From assembly GCA_038373885.1 (NCBI GenBank), contig JAWZYV010013171.1:1-64000 (forward strand): DNA of 64,000 nucleotides, in the 5' to 3' direction. Source of the DNA: Cheiracanthium punctorium. Its lineage: Eukaryota > Arthropoda > Arachnida > Araneae > Cheiracanthiidae. The translations under genes and the position numbers were made by a program. The notes below the pieces were generated by a model. It saw only the letters and a program-made list of their open reading frames with translations, did no database searches and was not told where the DNA came from. Positions 35,036 through 46,000 of the stretch are shown here, one piece after another. Position 1 is the stretch's first letter. The number at the start of each line of letters is the position of its first letter.

Positions 35036-35043
35036 CTTAGTAC

Positions 35044-35210
35044 CAGGGGCGTAGCCAAGGGGGGTCATAACCCCCCCCCAATGAAGAATTTTTTGCCATA
35101 CAAAATGTATATTCTTCACTCCCTTATCACACATTTATGCATATATGTGAGTTGCAGTAGTCGTAACCCCCCCCCCCCCCTGCCCATGAAAATTTCTGGC
35201 TATGCCCCTG
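35044..35210. mobile_element. CAGGGGCGTAGCCA hAT MITE at the edge of a Tigger-like MITE
   Basis: Perfect duplication CTTAGTAC at 35036-35043 and 35211-35218. The right duplication contains the TA and first base of the neighbouring element at 35218. Confidence 0.92.
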
Positions 35211-35217
35211 CTTAGTA

Positions 35218-35266
35218 CAGTAGACTCCTCTTAACCGGCCCAAATGTGGAAAAATTATAAAAAAAA

Positions 35267-35321
<55 letters not shown>

Positions 35322-35678
35322 TAACAGATGGAACTGCAATATAATAAATACGCCCATTTATTACAAAAGTTTTATGTACCACAAGGAGGAGAGTTTTAAA
35401 AACATCAGTTTATTTTTTTTTTCTGTAGTAGACTGAAAGCTTGACTGCAGTTACGCCTATTTTTTTTAAAGCATCACATCGATGGAGGAAGCCAATGTTT
35501 ATTGTTGGCTACATAGCATAAAGCCTTTGTCCCATCTGTGTATTGCTTGTGATATGACAAGAGATCGTAGTCATGTTGGAAATTTAAAAATTTTAAAACT
35601 TATTTATTTATAAATCAAATAAGGCCGTTTAAAGCGGACATCCGGTTAAACGGAGGCCGGTTAAGAGACAGTCTACTG
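35218..35678. mobile_element. pogo/Tigger-like MITE
   Basis: Termini CAGTAGACTCCTCTTAACCG and CGGTTAAGAGACAGTCTACTG between TA dinucleotides. The interior carries a TA microsatellite and no ORF. Confidence 0.8.
35273..35317. repeat. (AT)n microsatellite
   Basis: About 22 uninterrupted AT units inside the Tigger-like MITE. Confidence 0.9.
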
Positions 35679-36503
35679 TACTAAAAAAAACTATCGGTTA
35701 GTCCCACCGATCTTAGTTAATTCCCCGTCTGGTACCTGAAAATCTTCCCGCTCTTCCAAGACTTTAATGTCAGTCATCATCTACCTAATGCCTCGTCTAC
35801 AGACGGCTGCAAGAACATTTTTTAAGACAGCATAGCCATTAAAATGACTCAAAGAAAAAAGTGTAGTTCTCTTATTGAAAGCTTTTTTAAACAGTCATTA
35901 CAGGGCAATTTTCAGTAAGTGCAGTGTACAAACGCAGAAGAAAAAAAAAGAACGTGAAAAAAAGACTCATAATATAATAAACTAAACTGGCATTTTGCAT
36001 GATAGAACCGGTGATATTCCTCTCTCAGAGCCAAAGGTCGAACAGCTCAAGGTCACCTACATCTCTTGATCTTCCTTTCAAGTCTGATTTCCACAACAAA
36101 AGGTTAGACTTCCATTCAAAATCTGCACAAAAACAGAAGAACACAGAACTGAAAGAGGTTTTATTTTTTATTTTTATTTTTCTTTAGTTACAAAGAAAAA
36201 AATCTTTTCCCTGACTGTGCGTTATTAAAGGAATATAATAGGAGGAAATGATGTAAATATTTGTTGTAGTTTTCTTAACAAATGTGAAGGTTACACACTT
36301 TTTTTTTGTGTGTGTGTGTGCCAGGGAAATTAGCGATGTATGGAGAATCCTGTAATGTGTGTTATATGATTTTTCAACAAGGCATAATTGGAGGAATGAG
36401 GAAGCTGAAAAGAGTTATTTTACAGTTAAGTCACGCTTATTTACAAATCGTCTGTCCATCCATTAGATTAACTGATAAAAAATTGGGACTTAAATTTACC
36501 AAG

Positions 36504-36556
36504 TTAAGTCTGATTTGAAAAAGAATCATTTTGATTCTTTTTCAAATCAGACTTAA
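36504..36556. repeat. perfect 25-bp-arm hairpin
   Basis: Arm TTAAGTCTGATTTGAAAAAG plus AATCA, a 3-base loop, and its exact reverse complement. Not attached to any element I recognise. Confidence 0.9.
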
Positions 36557-36645
36557 AATTGTGTTATATATATGTGGGTGTGTGTTATGATCATGTCAGA
36601 TTGATCGTACACCTAAAGCCCCCCCCCCCCCCACACACACACACA

Positions 36646-36775
36646 CCAGTGTTGGGCATGGTAGATAGCTGAAGTGTGACGGTCCTGGGTCTTGGCCTAT
36701 CGCGCGACCGTCGATCTAACCGTCTGGAGTTTTGGGAGGTTTTCTCCAGGTAACGTGAATGCACGATATAACCCC
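36646..36775 (+). mobile_element. tRNA-derived SINE, split by MITE copy 10
   Basis: Head half of the SINE in plus orientation (GGTAGATAGCTGAAGTGTGA, then GCGCGACCGTCGATCTAACC), ending at the TTAA where MITE copy 10 sits. The tail (AAGGCACCTCCCCC) resumes after 37534. Confidence 0.65.
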
Positions 36776-37534
36776 TTAACCCTTTAACGTGCAGCGTTCC
36801 CGCTCTGGGAACACCAAACTCTGACGTTTTGACTGTTGCCAGTCACGAAGAATAAATTTGATTTCTATAAAAAATAGTTAAGGGTGACATAGCTCCTCGA
36901 GAATCCTTTACTTTTTAGCACGTCATTTCCCGTCAAAAAATAGTCACGATTATTTCTAACAGCACTGACGTCTGCTGAAAAAATGGAAGCAGACGTCAAT
37001 AATTGGGCCATCCAGTGGCGGATCCAGAATTTTTTTTTGGGAGGGGCAACATTTTTTAAAAAGCTTATTTCACCCAATTAAAATGTACTATAAATCAAAA
37101 TTTTAGTATAAACCAATGTATTAGGCTTTTGGGAGGGGCTAAGTGATAAAATAGGATCATTTTAGCTATTTAAAGTGTATAATAAGGCAGAATGTTACCC
37201 TTGAGCAATCTCTTTTGGGGGGGCTGAAGCCCCCTAGCCCCTCCCCTGGATCCGCTACTGGGGCCATCTATCCAGTCAAAATCTGGATAGATGGCCCAAT
37301 GCTGAAAAAAGGGCAGCCGTTGCCATCGCTCGACTTAACTACCAGCAAGATGGCGACTTAACTATCAGCAGCTGGCTGTGCCGGCACAGCCAGCTGCGTC
37401 AAAAAAGGGTCTCTAGATCTGTGGCACGCGATGAACGTTTCGATGGTCCGCCATCTTGCTGGTAGTTAAGTCGAGCGATGGCAACGGCTGCCCTTTTTTC
37501 AGCATGGGGAAAGGGTTGCGCCTCAAAGGGTTAA
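36776..37534 (+). mobile_element. TTAA hairpin MITE, copy 10, with nested hAT MITE
   Basis: TTAA at both ends. The left subterminal region is interrupted by a 248-bp hAT MITE (37013-37260). The segment right after the nested element has a local inverted duplication (CCATCTATCCAG ... CTGGATAGATGG). SINE sequence lies on both sides. Confidence 0.85.
37013..37260. mobile_element. hAT MITE, CAGTGGCGGATCCAG family
   Basis: Terminal repeats CAGTGGCGGATCCAG and CTGGATCCGCTACTG, with a perfect 8-bp target duplication GGGCCATC at 37005-37012 and 37261-37268. Confidence 0.9.
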
Positions 37535-38111
37535 AAATTCGTCTCAAGGCACCTCCCCCGTGTAAGCTTGTCATATGACACACAAACACGAACATCCTTC
37601 TTTTTAAAAAAACTAGGCCCGAATGCAGACAAAAAGAAAACAAACATACTAAGTTACTCGTACCCTTAACCTGCTTCCTCCATATATATGTAACAACGCG
37701 TAACTCGTCGAACTATAACGTGTGGCGTACGAAATCAAACTCAGCCACCTATGAAAACGCCGGCTCTTAACAAAATCACCGGGTCTATTAGCCAAGTGAG
37801 TCATGCGAGTATTTAAAAAGGGGGAACGCCAGATAAGAAAAAACGAGGGAAAAGGCTTAACTGAGTAGTTAAGTGTGGGAAAGTTACTTACTTTTAAAAT
37901 TTATGTCTCTGCGAATCTGACCTTATGCTTAAGCATGTACGTACAACTGGTTGCAAGTCAAAGACAGAAAAGAAACTTTCTTCTTCACTTTCTCTCTCTC
38001 CTTTTATTATTATTATTTTTTTCTGGAACATTTACTGGTATTCGATAGCATATAGTTGAACGTTTTTTTTCACAAAAAAAGTGCGAAGCTTTTAATATTA
38101 TGTATTGTGTT

Positions 38112-38330
38112 AGTAAGGAAAAGCTACTCGAGGGCGAACTGTCAAAGGAGGACTTTTTATGGGGTTCTAACCCGTATACACGATACATCAGGAGAAAACC
38201 GCCCACAACTCCCGATAATTAATTACATCAATGGTCGCGCGATAGGCCCGAACACAGGACCTTCACACTTCTGCCATATTCCATGTTCGGTGTCTTTAAC
38301 CACTCGGCCATGGTGGGTGGGGCCTGCAAT
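38112..38330 (-). mobile_element. tRNA-derived SINE, minus copy
   Basis: On the minus strand the head reads CCATGGCCGAGTGGTTAAAG (box A) and then GTGTTCGGGCCTATCGCGCG (box B region), like a Ser/Leu tRNA. Boundaries are approximate because no target duplication was found. Confidence 0.7.
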
Positions 38331-39075
38331 GTTGGGGGAAAGGAGGTGGGAAAGATAAAAACGTAAGAATTACTATGCTATTAAACGTGAATGTGTAGAA
38401 TTCTGATTATAATTACCATGTTCCTAACTATTCCAGATGAAAAAAAAAAAAATTTTTTTTTTTTCAATATTATAGAAAGCTTTTAATCTTTCTGAACAAA
38501 AATGCAATGCCAGATTTAACTTAGATTTTAGAAGAATAGAATATTTATTATTAAGTTAAATTATAAAGAATTCAGGTTGACAATAAATAGGTATTTCGGT
38601 TTGTTTGAGTGAATAATTATTCCCCTCCCCCCATGAAACGAACTATATTTTGCCCATCGCAATAAAAGCTGAGCAGGAGGTACTGGCAACTGTAGGGGGG
38701 GGGGGAATCCAGTCCTCATTCCAAATTGAGTAAAAGCCCTGAATATCGAAAACTAAAACATGTAAGTTCGAAAAAAAGAAGGACAATCATGACAGCAATA
38801 TACACTTTAATCAATGGCAACCCGCGCGTTTCCAGACGACTATCAATTGAAAATCTGAACCAGAAAATTGTAGTTTAATTACAAACGGCGAACAATCAAA
38901 AGTGCAATAAGCATCACAATGATCAGAGATCTTGCAAAAGCGTCAGACCGCCGCAATTCGAATGCCATTACTTTTCAGAAATTGAAAATCGATATAATGA
39001 TACCCCGTGTCGAAACAAAATGACACCGACAGGCAAATAAAAACGTATGTGTGTGAGACAGCGAGAAAGGTTACA

Positions 39076-39625
39076 TTAACCCTTTAACGCGCAGTGTTCC
39101 CGCTCTGGGAACACCAAACACTGACGTTTTGACTGCTGCCAGTCACGAAGAATAGATTCGATTTCTATAAAAATAGTTGTAGGTGACATAGCTCCACGAG
39201 AATCCTTTACTTTTTAGCACGTCATTTCCCGTCAAAAAATGGTCACGATTATTTTCAAACAGCACTGACATCTGCTGAAAAATGGAAGAATGCGAGAACA
39301 GCTGGATAGATTGCCCAATGCTGAAAAGGGGGCAGCCGTTGCCATCGCTCGACTTAACTACCAGCAAGATGGCGGACGATCGAAACGTACATCGCGTGCC
39401 ACAGATCTAGAGACCCTTTTTTTGACGCAGCTGGCTGTGTCAGCACAGCCAGCTGCGTCAAAAAAAGGGTCTCTAGATCTGTGGCACGTGATGAACGTTT
39501 CGATCGTCCGCCATCTTGCTGGTACCTCTAGAATACACTACCAGCAATAGGGCGGTCGATCGAATCGCCCACCACGTACTGCAGAGCCAAATTCCTTTTT
39601 TGACACAGCCGGCTGTGTCAAAAAA
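39076..39625 (+). mobile_element. TTAA hairpin MITE, copy 11, rearranged right side
   Basis: Left end and left arm are intact and a right arm follows to about 39520. Sequence then switches to a second related fold-back (CCAGCAATAGGGCGGTCGAT ... GACACAGCCGGCTGTGTC) instead of the usual right terminus. Confidence 0.75.
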
Positions 39626-39639
39626 GGAAGCGAAGCCAG

Positions 39640-40179
39640 GAAAATTTTTCGGGGGAGGATATGAAATAAGTTGTGAATATGCTTTATGTCTGCACGACGT
39701 AAAGCTTATGCAAATTAATTTGAAAATTTCGGGGAGCCTGCAGTTAGTTCGCTGTCGTGCGAGCAGGGAAACCCGAGCTCTGCTGAGAAGCTGTGCTTCG
39801 TTATTTTACGCGCTTTTGAAGTGGTTTTTCGCTTGTTTTTAAAAGCTCGTTTTTAAGTGCTGTGTGTAAATTCTTCATTGCTGAGACTAGAGTGACTGTT
39901 TACAATTTCCTTTGTAAATTTCCGCTGGATTTTTGCCAGTGGAAGTGTTTTATTTTGCGTGAGAAATACAGCACCTGTAAAAGCTTCTATACTGAGCGGA
40001 CTGTTAGAAGCAAGCTACTGGCCGTTAGTGCCTGTGGATGCTGTACAGCCGATTGTTCGACGAAGTTCTAGAAGCAATGAAGTTCGTGTTCCATCCTGAC
40101 AAGTGGACCCTTTACTAGAACTTTCTACACCAACTGGACTTTAGAACGACGAACCCGGGAAATAAGCAGTTTCCTGCAG
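39640..40179 (+). other. GC-richer block of unknown origin
   Basis: After a short CAGGAAAATTTTTCGGGGG hAT-family scrap, about 450 bp of non-repetitive, less AT-rich sequence leads into fold-back copy 3. It could be the body or 5' leader of that retroelement. The small open frame inside has no recognisable product. Confidence 0.3.
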
Positions 40180-40290
40180 CAATAACATACATAAAAAGAT
40201 AGTTTTTATGTGTGTTATTTTATAAAGTTTTAATTATTTCATGTTTTCAACATCAGTTTCGTTTTGAGTGTTTTTTTGTAGTTCTTAAAA
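40180..40290. mobile_element. fold-back family end, copy 3
   Basis: TTATGTGTGTTATTTTATAA through TTTTGAGTGTTTTTTT is the reverse complement of the AAAAAACACTC ... CACACATAA part of the elements at 8815 and 32287, with several changes. Confidence 0.5.
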
Positions 40291-40807
40291 ACCTTGTTCC
40301 TCTGGATTTGAGTTCTTCCTAAATTATTTTCACAGCGCAGTAGGATATTTCCTCCCATCCAACGCGCGCTGTTGTTCCTCTGACCTACGGATTAGGAAAC
40401 ATAATCGATGATGACACGGATAAGTAAGTGGCCTGACGTTCGAATCTCGATAACGGACAAAGAATTTCGCAAGGTGTATCCCGCTATTTATAGTAAAAAA
40501 AACACCTGTAAATAGACGGTGGTGGTGTTATGATTTCCTGCAGGAGATATATTTTTTCTTTCCCATATTTTTTCTTTCCTGCTTCCAAAAAGAGCTAGAT
40601 AATATTAATTAGTTTAAAGAGTCCATCAAAGTAAGTGACTCAGCGCTGGCTATTTAACCCGTTGCAATCTTTTAAATTTGGACATGCGTGTCTTACTGGC
40701 CGGAATTAATTTCCTCCGAACGAACAGCGATACATAATATGCAAGATACAGGTTAAAACAAACAGGATGTTTTAATATAAAAATTATATTTTATAGTTCT
40801 CCATCTT

Positions 40808-41400
40808 TTAACCCTTTGAGGCGCAACCCTTTCCCAATGCTGGAAAAAGGGCAGCCGTTGCCATCGCTCGACTTAACTACAAACAAGATGGCGGACGATC
40901 GAAACGTTCATCGCGTGCCACAGATCTAGAGACCCTTTTTTTGACGCAGCTGGCTGTGAGATGGCGGACGATCGAAACGTTCATCGCGTGCCACAGATCT
41001 AGAGACCCCTTTTTTGACGCATCTGGCTGTGCCGGCACAGCCAGATGCGTCAAAAAAGGGGTCTCTAGATCTGTGGCACGCGATGAACGTTCCGATCGTC
41101 CGCCATCTTGCTGCTAGTTAAGTCGAGCGATGGCAACAGGTGCCCTTTTTCCAGCATTGGACAATCTATCCAGCTGTTCTCGCATTCTTCCATTTTTCAG
41201 CAGATGTCAGTGCTGTTAAAAATAATCGTGACCATTTTTTCACGGGAAATGGCGTGCTTAAAAAGTAAAGGATTCTCGTGGAGCTCTGTCACCCGCAACT
41301 ATTTCTATAGAAATAAAATCTATTCTTAGTGACTGGCAACAGTCAAACGTCAGAGTTTGGTGTTCCCAGAGCGGGAACACTGCGGGTTAAAGCAGCCTTC
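40808..41400 (-). mobile_element. TTAA hairpin MITE, copy 12, with arm duplication
   Basis: Starts TTAACCCTTTGAGGCGCAA. The segment from AGATGGCGGACGATCG to CTGGCTGTG occurs twice in tandem before the hairpin centre. It ends at GCGGGTTAAAG. A further AAAGGGTTAA at 41645-41652 may be the original terminus pushed away by a roughly 240-bp insertion. Confidence 0.8.
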
Positions 41401-41402
41401 AA

Positions 41403-41644
41403 CATGAAGTCCTGGTTTTCGACATACATGCGTTTCAGAAATATCTGCTGCCGGAAAATCAAAGTCGAAAGTTTCATTCAGTTCATTACATTTACAATCA
41501 TCCAAAACTTGAATTATCAATGCTACTTTTTTTTGAATGCCGAAAATCTGGTTTTCCCCATTGAAATACATTACGAGAACCCCCAGATGTCGCGGAGAAG
41601 GGAGATATTGCTGTGGTTGAGTTGCGAGTACACGTACGACCGCA
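41403..41644. other. insertion-like segment with TTAA-type edge
   Basis: Lies between the expected two halves of MITE copy 12's GTTAAAGGGTTAA terminus. Read on the minus strand it opens TTAACCCTTTGCGGTCG, which itself looks like a piggyBac-type end. Open frames run through it on both strands, but no family is recognised. Confidence 0.3.
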
Positions 41645-42272
41645 AAGGGTTAAACTGATCACAGCCCCGAAACCCAATACGCAACGACCGAACAGGAACC
41701 AAACAGAAAGTGAAAATCGCAGCCCACACGGATGTTCATCCTGAGTTACCCAGAAATATTCCTCTCAAAATACCCATTACCACACCGGTTGACCTTGAAA
41801 ACAACACAACTCGACCTTTCGCCTCGGCAATAAAACTGAGATCATCCTCTAACAAGACAAGAAGAGAAGCACGGAGTAAGTAGTAACTAACATTACGATG
41901 GCCAGCATTTTTGCAGCTTGGTTTAAGCAGATAGTGTTTGTTTAAAGTTGAAGATCAGAAAGAGGTTGGAGGTTAAAAAAAAATTTATTTATTTATTTAT
42001 TTATTTTTTTTTAAGAACCCATTCCTGAAAGACTACTTTCACTAACCCGGATGCGGTTAAAAATGATGAAGATGCGTGGATTGGGGTTTCAGTTTCTATG
42101 TCGATTTCTATTAGATGGATAGAAATTTACCCCCTTTTTAAATGGGTTTTAAGTTTTGAATAATAGACGTGTAACAAGAAAATCGGTATTTAGTTTTCCT
42201 GCCGTCATGTGGGCTGATGAATAATATTTAAATTTTCAACGCCTAAGAATTATAGCACGAGGGGAAATAATG

Positions 42273-42360
42273 CAGTAGAACTTCTCAAATTGGGACTCTG
42301 AAATTTCTACAATGCGTACGAAAATCGGCTTTAAAATAACGCTAATAATTTACCATTTAT
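42273..42360 (+). mobile_element. pogo/Tigger-like terminus
   Basis: CAGTAGAACTTCTCAAATTG followed by AAAATCGGCTTTAAAATAA closely matches the terminus at 7111, so this is a second copy of that repeat. The far end was not found with certainty. Confidence 0.5.
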
Positions 42361-42583
42361 TGCAAAAAACAGCCGGAAATTGTTAATAAAAATAATTTAA
42401 GAGTTACAGAGTTGCCAACCTGGCAAGGACTAAGTCAGGAGAATTAATTCTAAAAATCAGGAGACTTGTTTCCGATTAAAAAACTAAATTTTAAAAGATC
42501 AAGGATGTATCAACTGAAAGTACAGTTTGGAGAGAGAAATAAAAAAGCATTTTTGATGCAATTTCTTGCCAGAAATAGTATTT

Positions 42584-43367
42584 TTAACCCTTTCGCGGGC
42601 GGTGGCTTGACGTTCTAGCCACCTACTTATGGTGTACATGACAAATTTCAGAAGTATTAGGTAATTTTCCCATGTCTATTTACCAGATAAAAATGAAATT
42701 TGCACAAAATGATATTAGGAGGTAAAGTGACATGCATATGTGGGTCTTCCACCTTTTAGTTTACGGAAGCCACACTTGACTTATATCAGAAGGTTTTTAC
42801 CTTTTTGCTTAAACATCATTAATTTCATTAAACGACGAAATAAACAGTAACTAACAACTTTTATTAAAACTCGACAAACAAAATAACAGAACAAAGATTA
42901 TCGGGATATAAATTATAAAGTTCCCGGTGCAAGAGCCGCCATAGTACGGTCGGGCTTTATACACTCGGCTATACGCTAGCGCTAAACTAGGGAACTGACA
43001 AAATTATGCTGCTGCAAGTACTGCACGTGCAAGCTTCTTATACTCTGCACAGTATTTGCATACTGGCTGCACAGCAGTACAAGTGTAGTGGCGTTCGACT
43101 CCAGTCTCGTGAACCATAGACACTGAAAAACATCTGGAGCATTGCTAGAGTTGATTCCGACGTTAGTTCTCGGAACAGTTCAGTTGGTGCACAAACACTG
43201 GTGGCGAATGAAGATCAGACGCCACACATATTTATAAAAATGTTATAGATATTTTACAGAAAAATTATCCATACTTCATTAAATTGACATCAAAAATTTA
43301 ACTATTACTCCAGGCGTCAGCATAAACGAGAAAATACAATAAAAGTTCTTGCACCGGAAAGGGTTAA
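42584..43367 (-). mobile_element. piggyBac-like TTAA element with coding remnant
   Basis: TTAACCCTTTCGCGGGCGG at the left and CACCGGAAAGGGTTAA at the right. 784 bp, internally deleted, carrying the cysteine-rich transposase tail described at 43004-43141. Different from the hairpin MITE but sharing the CCCTTT termini. Confidence 0.65.
43004..43141 (-). pseudogene. piggyBac transposase C-terminal cysteine-rich domain remnant
   Basis: Read on the minus strand, 45 codons and a stop encode a CxxC pair, then a HYTC segment, then PVCKYCAEYKK. The pattern CSRC...YTC...CKYC followed closely by the stop resembles the zinc-binding tail of piggyBac transposases. A stop codon lies just upstream in frame, so only the tail survives. 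It sits inside a TTAA-flanked element at 42584-43367, which supports the assignment. Spacing differs from textbook members and no catalytic aspartates are present. Confidence 0.45.
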
Positions 43368-44119
43368 AGCATTAAAAAAAATAATATTGGGTCATGTCTT
43401 CTATTAGGTAAGCAGTATCTTGTAAAAAATTTGGCAACATAAACAATATTAAATTAGAAAATTAAAAATTGAGGTTAATTTTTACACTTCAGGCATTGGA
43501 GGATTAAACAAAACAATGTGAAAGAAATATAATAACTTTTAAGAATGATGGAGAAAGAAATTGGAATGCTTTTAGAACCTGAAGCTGCACTTCTTATTAT
43601 ACATTTCTCAGTGAAGACGGAATTTTATGTCACATATGTGTGGGTTCCTGGAACTAGTTTGCAGAAAAGAGAAAAATGCTGAGAAGGGTTCCTTGCCAAG
43701 ACAGAACTTTAAAAAAAAAAAAGATTTAAAATTCAAAAAAATTGCATTTTTCATGTGACATATGATAAAAATCTGGAGAAATGTACCCTAAAACATGTTG
43801 GCAGGAGATCAATGAAAAATCAGGAGTCTCCTGCCTAAATCAGGAGAGTTGGCAACTCTGGAGTTACTAACCATATGTTTGTCCATTTTACGTTTATTGA
43901 AGGTTGTTTACACGTATTAACTTTTTTTATTGTATAATTTCAAACATATAAATTTACATGTTTTCCAATGACGATATCCAATTCTTTGGGGGATGAGGGG
44001 GCGTGGTTTTTGGCTTCAAAAACGGGGAACATGGGCTTCTCCATTAGTTGAACCTCCTTGGTTTATGTGCGTCCAACAGGGTACAATCTTCCTCCCCCAA
44101 CCCTGGATTTACCAAGTAG

Positions 44120-44339
44120 CAGGGATAGCTGCAGACGAAATTGGGGTTTATTTTAGGGGCTCTTCATAAAATTATAACCGATTAAAACAATCCTACATTA
44201 ATATTGTATCCTATATTTTAATTTCTGTAAATTATTTTAAGAAAAAGGAACATATACAAAAACTGTTCATGAAAAGTCACAAAAATAAACAATCATCACA
44301 AATACATAACCCTGGAAGAAATTCCTGGATCGACCCCTG
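44120..44339. mobile_element. degenerate copy of the CAGGGGTCGAC hAT-like family
   Basis: Left CAGGGATAGCTGCAGACG and right CCTGGATCGACCCCTG match the 3692-4524 termini. No clear target duplication. Confidence 0.5.
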
Positions 44340-44344
44340 AATAG

Positions 44345-44505
44345 TGACGCACATGCTGAGCATGGCACCTTTGCGGAACACCTCCACGCAATCTTCCGGG
44401 AGTTCCAAGAACACAAGGCCGAAATTCCATGCGCAACCCCATTGCCACCCCCTACCGTCTACAAGCTGTCGCTACCAGACTCGGTACTTGGCACGTCCGG
44501 ATAAA
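44345..44505 (+). other. short open frame of uncertain status
   Basis: A frame beginning around GAC GCA CAT gives about 50 residues (including FAEHLHAIFREFQEHKAE and a Pro-rich PLPPPTVYKL piece) before TAA. Base composition is richer in GC than the flanks, which hints at an exon or a TE-coding scrap. No family is recognised, and no splice sites or start codon are certain. Confidence 0.15.
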
Positions 44506-45760
44506 TTAAAAATTGTGGCATCCGTTAATGAACGCGAACAGTCTCTAAAAGAGAATAGTTGAAGTGCTGAAGGTTAAAAAAAAAAAAGAAAAAAGAAATC
44601 GCGTCACATTCCTTATTAACAATACCAGGATGTACAGAGAAATTAAAAGGTGCCACTAGACGACACAACACGGCTACCTGTCGAAACGCTAAAACAAAAC
44701 AACGCATACACTAGACTACGAGGTGATATTGCATCAAAATTAACCTGAGTTACAGGGAAATTTACAGAATATTTTCGTTATTGCGCAGTTTCCGGAATCA
44801 TGTGACGATAAGTCAAAAGAAAAAATCAAATGAAAGACAGGTGACTTCGATAATTCTATTTCTTCTGCTGTCGTAAGAGACTTTCTTTTTTCACTAGAGG
44901 AAAAATAAAAAAGGACGTTGTGAATTACTTGTGACTTGAAAAAATTAGTTTATTTATCAACCAATACAATGAAGGCGGCATGAGACTTATTTTAATTTAT
45001 GAATTCCGCACAAAAGGTAGACTTGACACATTACACTTGACCTTGGGTAGACTGGAAATTTACGGATTCTTCCTTGACTTTACAGTTTGTTTTTGAAAAT
45101 ACGTACTTAAGTGTTATTTCCTAAGACGGTTTTTCACATATTAGAGTAATTCGAAATTATAATCAGTTTGTATTAAACCACGTATCTGTTAAATTTTAAA
45201 GGGATAGTTTGATAAATAATACTTTTTTTCTTTAAAAAAAAAATGAAAAAAAAAAAATGGACACCCTGTCCCTTTTCCCACGTCTACCCTCAATGGAGAA
45301 TCATATTCGACATGTTCTGAAATCGATTTTTAAGGCATTCTCGAGGGCTGTATTTTCCAGAAAGAATTTTATGGATATCTCTTTTCTTCTTTGAGATCAC
45401 GCTAAATATGTGAAAAGAATATTTTGGCCTCTTATCCCCCCCATAAGCTACGAATTTTGGAAAATGCTTTCCAATCAGCACCTACGCTAAGAAACTCCCA
45501 TACGTGCCGAATTTCGTTATTATTATGTTCAATAGTTTTGTCTAGACAAAATGTTGACGAAAAAACCACATTACTTTCCGAACAACCCAAAAGAACGTTA
45601 AAATTTTAGCATTTTCAATGTCAGTCGCAAAAATTTGTAAATTTTATTTAAATTTCCTTGGTTAAATTCACAAACATTCAATCTCAATTTCACAAAATTC
45701 ACGAATATTAAATCTCAATTTCACAAACAATGCTGTCCGAAATTGATTCTATCAGCTAAG

Positions 45761-45989
45761 TGCGTCGTGTTCTGGCAAAAGCTACGCAAGGGCCATCTGC
45801 CAACAATACGTGATGCCTTGGTCGGAGGACATTTTCAAGGTTTCAAACGAGTATTCTAAAGTTACATTCGGAGAAAACTGACCAGAACGTTAGATAGATC
45901 CTCAGTCGCACAATAAGCCAGAAGGCTGGGCCTTCACACTTCAGCCGTTTTTAATTTGAGTGTCTTATCCACTCGCCTATGGTGGGGCT
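45761..45989 (-). mobile_element. tRNA-derived SINE, minus copy with duplication
   Basis: Flanked by TATCAGCTAAG (45750-45760) and TATCAGTTAAG (45990-46000). The minus-strand head is GGCGAGTGGATAAGACAC. Confidence 0.75.
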
Positions 45990-46000
45990 TATCAGTTAAG

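Larger units (their letters stand above)
42408..43859. mobile_element. hAT-like element, host of the piggyBac-like insertion
   Basis: Terminal repeats AGAGTTGCCAACCTGGC and GAGAGTTGGCAACTCT. Flanking 8-mers AGAGTTAC (42400-42407) and GGAGTTAC (43860-43867) differ at one base. Without the nested element it is about 670 bp. Confidence 0.75.

Noticed and set aside
35127..35357. Frame with Tyr-Ile repeats
   Set aside because: Direct translation of the (AT)n microsatellite.
39290..39842. Frames recurring in MITE copies (for example residues LNYQQDGGRSKR)
   Set aside because: The same peptide appears wherever the MITE arm occurs and is broken in most copies. It is non-coding repeat sequence.
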